DNA of 64,000 bases, taken from NCBI RefSeq assembly GCF_947502895.1, contig NZ_CANNBM010000004.1:186001-250000 (forward strand). Reading direction: 5' to 3'. Source of the stretch: an uncultured Sulfitobacter sp. (GTDB taxonomy: Bacteria > Pseudomonadota > Alphaproteobacteria > Rhodobacterales > Rhodobacteraceae). This document shows, piece by piece, positions 61,230-64,000 of this stretch. The notes beneath the pieces are model-generated. The model did not search any database. It saw only the letters and a list, made by a program, of their open reading frames with translations, and had not been told where the DNA came from. Positions within the stretch are counted from its first letter, which is position 1. Each line of letters starts with the position of its first letter. Made by a program: the position numbers and the translations under genes.

Positions 61230-61985
61230 TCAAACGTCCAAAATGAACATCTGATTTGCAAAAGCAGCCTTCATAACCGCTTGTGCAGTTGTCTCAACCG
61301 CCAGCGCCTCACGCGCTAGGCGTAGATGCTTTTCCACGGTAGCTGCTGTCAGCCCCATCAACATGGCGATGTCTTGCGTTGTCTTGCCATCACCAACCCA
61401 TTCCAGTGCTTCACGCTGGCGCGATGTCAGCGAACGGTTGGGCGCTGTATAGGGCAGGGTGAGGATCTTGAGGTGAACGATATTGTTCATCAAAGTGATG
61501 TCAGCGCCATGCTGTGTCCATACCTCATCAATCTGTGATTGCTCCATCCCCGCCTTGGCCGTCAGGGCAATTGCACCCTTTGATCGTGCCGAAATAGCCT
61601 TGAAGCTGATCGAATAGCCCGCAGTCACCCCCATGTCGCGGTTGAACTCCAGAACACGCCGCTCGGGTGCGCTGAGCGTTTTTGTGCGCTCCATCTCTGC
61701 AAGCAGCTTCCAGCTTTTGGCACCTTCGTTTTCCAGCGCCCAATGGACCATGGGTGCATGAAAATAGTGGCCTTCATCCAGAAAGACGTCGGTATACGCG
61801 CGGCTGTGGTTGGTAAGAATGATAAAGTCACTCGGATCACCCAACGACGTCGAAGTCCGGTAGCGCGTGAAACCATACAAAAGCCGGTCAAAACCGTATT
61901 CGGCCATTTTCTCGACATGTGCTTCCCAGAGCGTCTCGATGCTCTGGCTGTTGGCAACCCCAAGAAGATACTTACGCAGGCTCAT
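61230..61985 (-). CDS. LuxR-family regulator with autoinducer-binding domain
   Basis: 251 residues. The autoinducer-binding domain is at about 1-170 and the LuxR helix-turn-helix at about 185-245 (LTSRQREALEWVGDGKTTQD, then TAATVEKHLRLAREAL). Several residues that contact acyl-homoserine lactone in TraR/LuxR look altered: where a D-P pair is expected the sequence is YFHAPMVHWAL, and the earlier Trp position reads SRAYTDVF. No luxI synthase lies nearby, so it is a solo regulator that may sense a different ligand or none. It overlaps the aroQ stop by 4 bp (ATGA), so it is translated with aroQ. Confidence 0.87.
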   Translation of the reverse strand: MSLRKYLLGVANSQSIETLWEAHVEKMAEYGFDRLLYGFTRYRTSTSLGDPSDFIILTNHSRAYTDVFLDEGHYFHAPMVHWALENEGAKSWKLLAEMERTKTLSAPERRVLEFNRDMGVTAGYSISFKAISARSKGAIALTAKAGMEQSQIDEVWTQHGADITLMNNIVHLKILTLPYTAPNRSLTSRQREALEWVGDGKTTQDIAMLMGLTAATVEKHLRLAREALAVETTAQAVMKAAFANQMFILDV

Positions 61986-62416
61986 GATGTTGCCAGACGC
62001 GCTGCCAAAGCATCAAGCGCCATCAGATAGCCTTGCGGCCCGAACCCACAGATTTGTCCGATCGCCACTTTGGACAAGTATGAGACATGACGGAACGGTT
62101 CGCGCGCATGGATATTGCTCAGATGTACTTCGACTGTTGGCAGCTCCACCGAAGCTACAGCGTCCATTAATGCGATCGAGGTATGGGTATAGGCACCGGC
62201 ATTAATTATCAGACCGCCATGGACGCCTTTTGCAGCATGGATCGCATCCAGCAGCACGCCCTCATGATTGCTCTGCAAAAACGCAACATCCAAGTCTACG
62301 GCATGCGCAGTACAGGCGGCTTCGATATCTGCCAGCGTGGTGCTGCCATATACTTCTGGTTGACGCTGACCCAACAGGTTGAGGTTAGGACCGTTCAGAA
62401 CAAGGACCGAGGGCAT
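61982..62416 (-). CDS. aroQ: 3-Dehydroquinate dehydratase, type II
   Basis: 144 residues, the normal length of the dodecameric type II enzyme. It dehydrates 3-dehydroquinate to 3-dehydroshikimate in the shikimate pathway. Motifs: VLNGPNLNLLGQRQPEVYG with the catalytic Tyr and Arg, IINAGAYTHTSIAL, and VEVHLSNIHAREPFRHVSY with the catalytic His. First gene of a two-gene unit with the LuxR-type regulator. Confidence 0.96.
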   Translation of the reverse strand: MPSVLVLNGPNLNLLGQRQPEVYGSTTLADIEAACTAHAVDLDVAFLQSNHEGVLLDAIHAAKGVHGGLIINAGAYTHTSIALMDAVASVELPTVEVHLSNIHAREPFRHVSYLSKVAIGQICGFGPQGYLMALDALAARLATS

Positions 62417-62754
62417 ATAGTATCCGATTTTCAGTTGCTCAAAAAACCTGCCAGCCTTGATGCTCTCTGTCTAGCCTCAGCCATCAAACAGGACGCGCGA
62501 CGCGGCGAAAATGTATCACGTTGTGCGCAGGTCTTTGTTATCTTGGCAGGCGGCAAAATTTGGCGCGATTATAACCGCTTTTGCTACTGCGTTTGCTCTC
62601 TTAACTGTCAATCAATATATTACATAATATAGATTACAAGTAAACGCAAAGCATGTAGTTCCATACCGCCTTTCCTACAATCGTCCAAATCCCCATTGAC
62701 CTCTCTGCACCAGATATGAAACTTGCAAATAGCGTTTAATCACTGGAGCCTGAC
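62417..62754. other. Divergent intergenic region, AT-rich in part
   Basis: 338 bp between the divergent aroQ and dehydrogenase genes. No coding frame looks real. The stretch around 62600-62640 (AATATATTACATAATATAG) is much AT-richer than the surrounding DNA and is the likely place for promoter elements; boxes cannot be assigned with confidence. Confidence 0.4.
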
Positions 62755-64000
62755 ATGGATCGCGCCGCTATCGTTCACCAGAACTTCTTGCGCAGACTTG
62801 GCGAAAACGATCTGCCTGATGGCGCCGCGCCTGATCCAACCCTTGCACCTGGAAAGCTGGTCGAGATTTTCCGCAGTCAGGTTCTGAGCCGCCAGCTCGA
62901 CCGTACCAGCCGCGCGATGCAGGCTGCGGGAAAAGGTTTCTACACGATCGGTTCATCCGGTCACGAAGGTATGGCAGCCGTTGCCGAGGCGCTGCGGCCT
63001 ACGGACATGGCGTTCCTGCACTACCGTGATGCGGCGTTTCAGATACAGCGCGCCGCGCAAGTCCCTGGTCAGACACCGGTTTGGGACATGCTTCTTAGTT
63101 TTCGTGCGGCCATGGCCGACCCGATTTCGGGCGGACGCCATAAGGTGCTGGGCTCAAAAATACTGAATATTCCACCGCAAACGTCTACCATCGCCAGCCA
63201 TTTGCCCAAAGCTGTTGGTGCTGCATATTCTATCGGCCTCTCACGCCGCACAGCACCTGAACACTGCCAGCTGCCCGATGACAGCATTGTTATGTGTAGT
63301 TTTGGGGATGCGTCATCCAACCATTCCACGGCCCAAGGTGCTATCAACACTGCTTGCTGGACCAGCTATCAATCTGTCCCTCTACCTCTTCTATTTGTGT
63401 GCGAAGACAACGGCATAGGCATCTCTGTTCCCACGCCACGCGGCTGGATTGCGGCGAATTTTGCAAACCGTCCCGGGCTGCGGTATTTCACGTGCAACGG
63501 GCTGGATATGGCGCAAACTCTGCGTGTGTCCCAAGCAGCTGCCGCCTATGTACGCCAAACACGGAAACCCGCGTTTTTGCACATCACAACGGTCCGTCTT
63601 TATGGCCATGCAGGATCCGATGTCGAAATGACGTACCGCGACAAGGCAGATATCGAGGCGTCTGAGGCGAATGATCCACTGCTCCATTCTGTGCGGATCT
63701 TGCGGGATCTTGACATTAGGACACCTCAACAATCAATTGATATATATAATGAAATAGACAGAACCTGTATACGTGTGTCAGATGAGGTGATGCAACAAGA
63801 AACCCTCACCACCGCGCCACAGGTTATGCAGAGCATCATTCCCCCGCCCCGCAAGTGCAGCCCAACAAATGGCCCATCGCCCCAAGCACGTTCCGCTGTT
63901 TTCGGCAATGATCTGAAACTCATGGCAGAGCCACAACCGATGAGCCGTCTGATAAGTTGGGCGTTGGCCGATCTTATGCTCCAGCATGGCGAAATTGTTC
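62755..64000 (+). CDS. 2-Oxo acid dehydrogenase E1, alpha-beta fusion, 3' end cut off
   Basis: The frame from ATG 62755 is open to the window end, 415 residues so far. The first 320 or so are an E1-alpha domain: FYTIGSSGHEGMAAVAEAL, LHYRDAAFQIQRAA, and the thiamine-diphosphate motif SFGDASSNHST to CEDNGIGISVP. Then about 60 poorly conserved residues form a linker, after which PMSRLISWALADLMLQHGEIV looks like the start of an E1-beta domain. This is the fused E1 type found in some alphaproteobacteria, acting on pyruvate or branched-chain 2-oxo acids; the substrate cannot be told. The linker DNA near 63720-63770 is notably AT-rich. E2 or E3 partners lie outside the window. Confidence 0.85.
   Translation, partial: MDRAAIVHQNFLRRLGENDLPDGAAPDPTLAPGKLVEIFRSQVLSRQLDRTSRAMQAAGKGFYTIGSSGHEGMAAVAEALRPTDMAFLHYRDAAFQIQRAAQVPGQTPVWDMLLSFRAAMADPISGGRHKVLGSKILNIPPQTSTIASHLPKAVGAAYSIGLSRRTAPEHCQLPDDSIVMCSFGDASSNHSTAQGAINTACWTSYQSVPLPLLFVCEDNGIGISVPTPRGWIAANFANRPGLRYFTCNGLDMAQTLRVSQAAAAYVRQTRKPAFLHITTVRLYGHAGSDVEMTYRDKADIEASEANDPLLHSVRILRDLDIRTPQQSIDIYNEIDRTCIRVSDEVMQQETLTTAPQVMQSIIPPPRKCSPTNGPSPQARSAVFGNDLKLMAEPQPMSRLISWALADLMLQHGEIV

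Noticed and set aside
62183..62632. 149-codon plus-strand frame across aroQ
   Set aside because: It is antisense to most of aroQ and its remainder runs into the AT-rich intergenic DNA.

Overview
This window looks like chromosomal DNA of a marine alphaproteobacterium of the Rhodobacterales (Roseobacter group). The grounds are the gene order and family types: an iscR-led suf operon whose IscR lacks the usual cysteine cluster, an L21 with a long C-terminal extension in front of L27-GNAT-obgE-proB-proA, a ChpT-type phosphotransferase beside a DUF3553 gene, an olsB-olsA pair for ornithine lipids, and a TRAP transporter. The genus cannot be fixed from the sequence alone.

Layout. 1-8.5 kb: Fe-S cluster assembly operon (iscR 3' end, a cysteine desulfurase, sufB, a small membrane protein, a polysaccharide pyruvyl transferase family gene, sufC, sufD, two YIP1-like membrane proteins, sufS), then tRNA-Arg(CCG). 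9-13.3 kb, minus strand: a VOC protein, a complete DctPQM TRAP transporter and a 5'-truncated M20 amidohydrolase. 13.7-20.9 kb: a 2411-residue secreted repeat protein. 21-27.5 kb: a gamma-glutamyltransferase family enzyme; a minus-strand one-carbon unit (methyl-THF methyltransferase, MTHFR-like reductase, virulence-factor domain protein); Ppx/GppA; RlmE. 27.5-30.5 kb, minus strand: an RTX protein ending in a Hint domain. 30.7-31.9 kb: CcdA plus an exported thioredoxin-like protein. 32.2-47.1 kb: three more giant repeat proteins in tandem. 47.4-49.4 kb: tRNA-Ser(CGA) and two DUF2059-like exported proteins. 49.6-56.4 kb: rplU, rpmA, three GNATs and a LysE exporter, obgE, proB, proA. 56.4-58.9 kb: chpT, a DUF3553 gene, olsB, olsA. 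59.1-60.8 kb: rpsB, tsf. 61.2-62.4 kb: aroQ and a LuxR-type regulator. 62.8 kb to the end: a 2-oxo acid dehydrogenase E1, cut by the window edge.

The most striking feature is a set of four giant proteins (genes starting at 13702, 32202, 36524 and 39976). Their N-terminal parts are unrelated: DUF4347 plus a duplicated propeller-like region; eight Calx-beta domains; a propeller-like head; and a head I do not recognise. All four end in the same order of elements: RTX nonapeptides, four DUF4214 half-units, and an 81-82 residue terminal domain closing on acidic then hydrophobic residues. They look like type I secretion substrates with one export or anchoring cassette and interchangeable heads. No transporter genes for them lie in the window. 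A fifth RTX protein (27457-30525) uses a C-terminal Hint domain instead. A second item worth checking is a chain of hairpins at 60958-61114, between tsf and the luxR gene, which may be an undescribed RNA.
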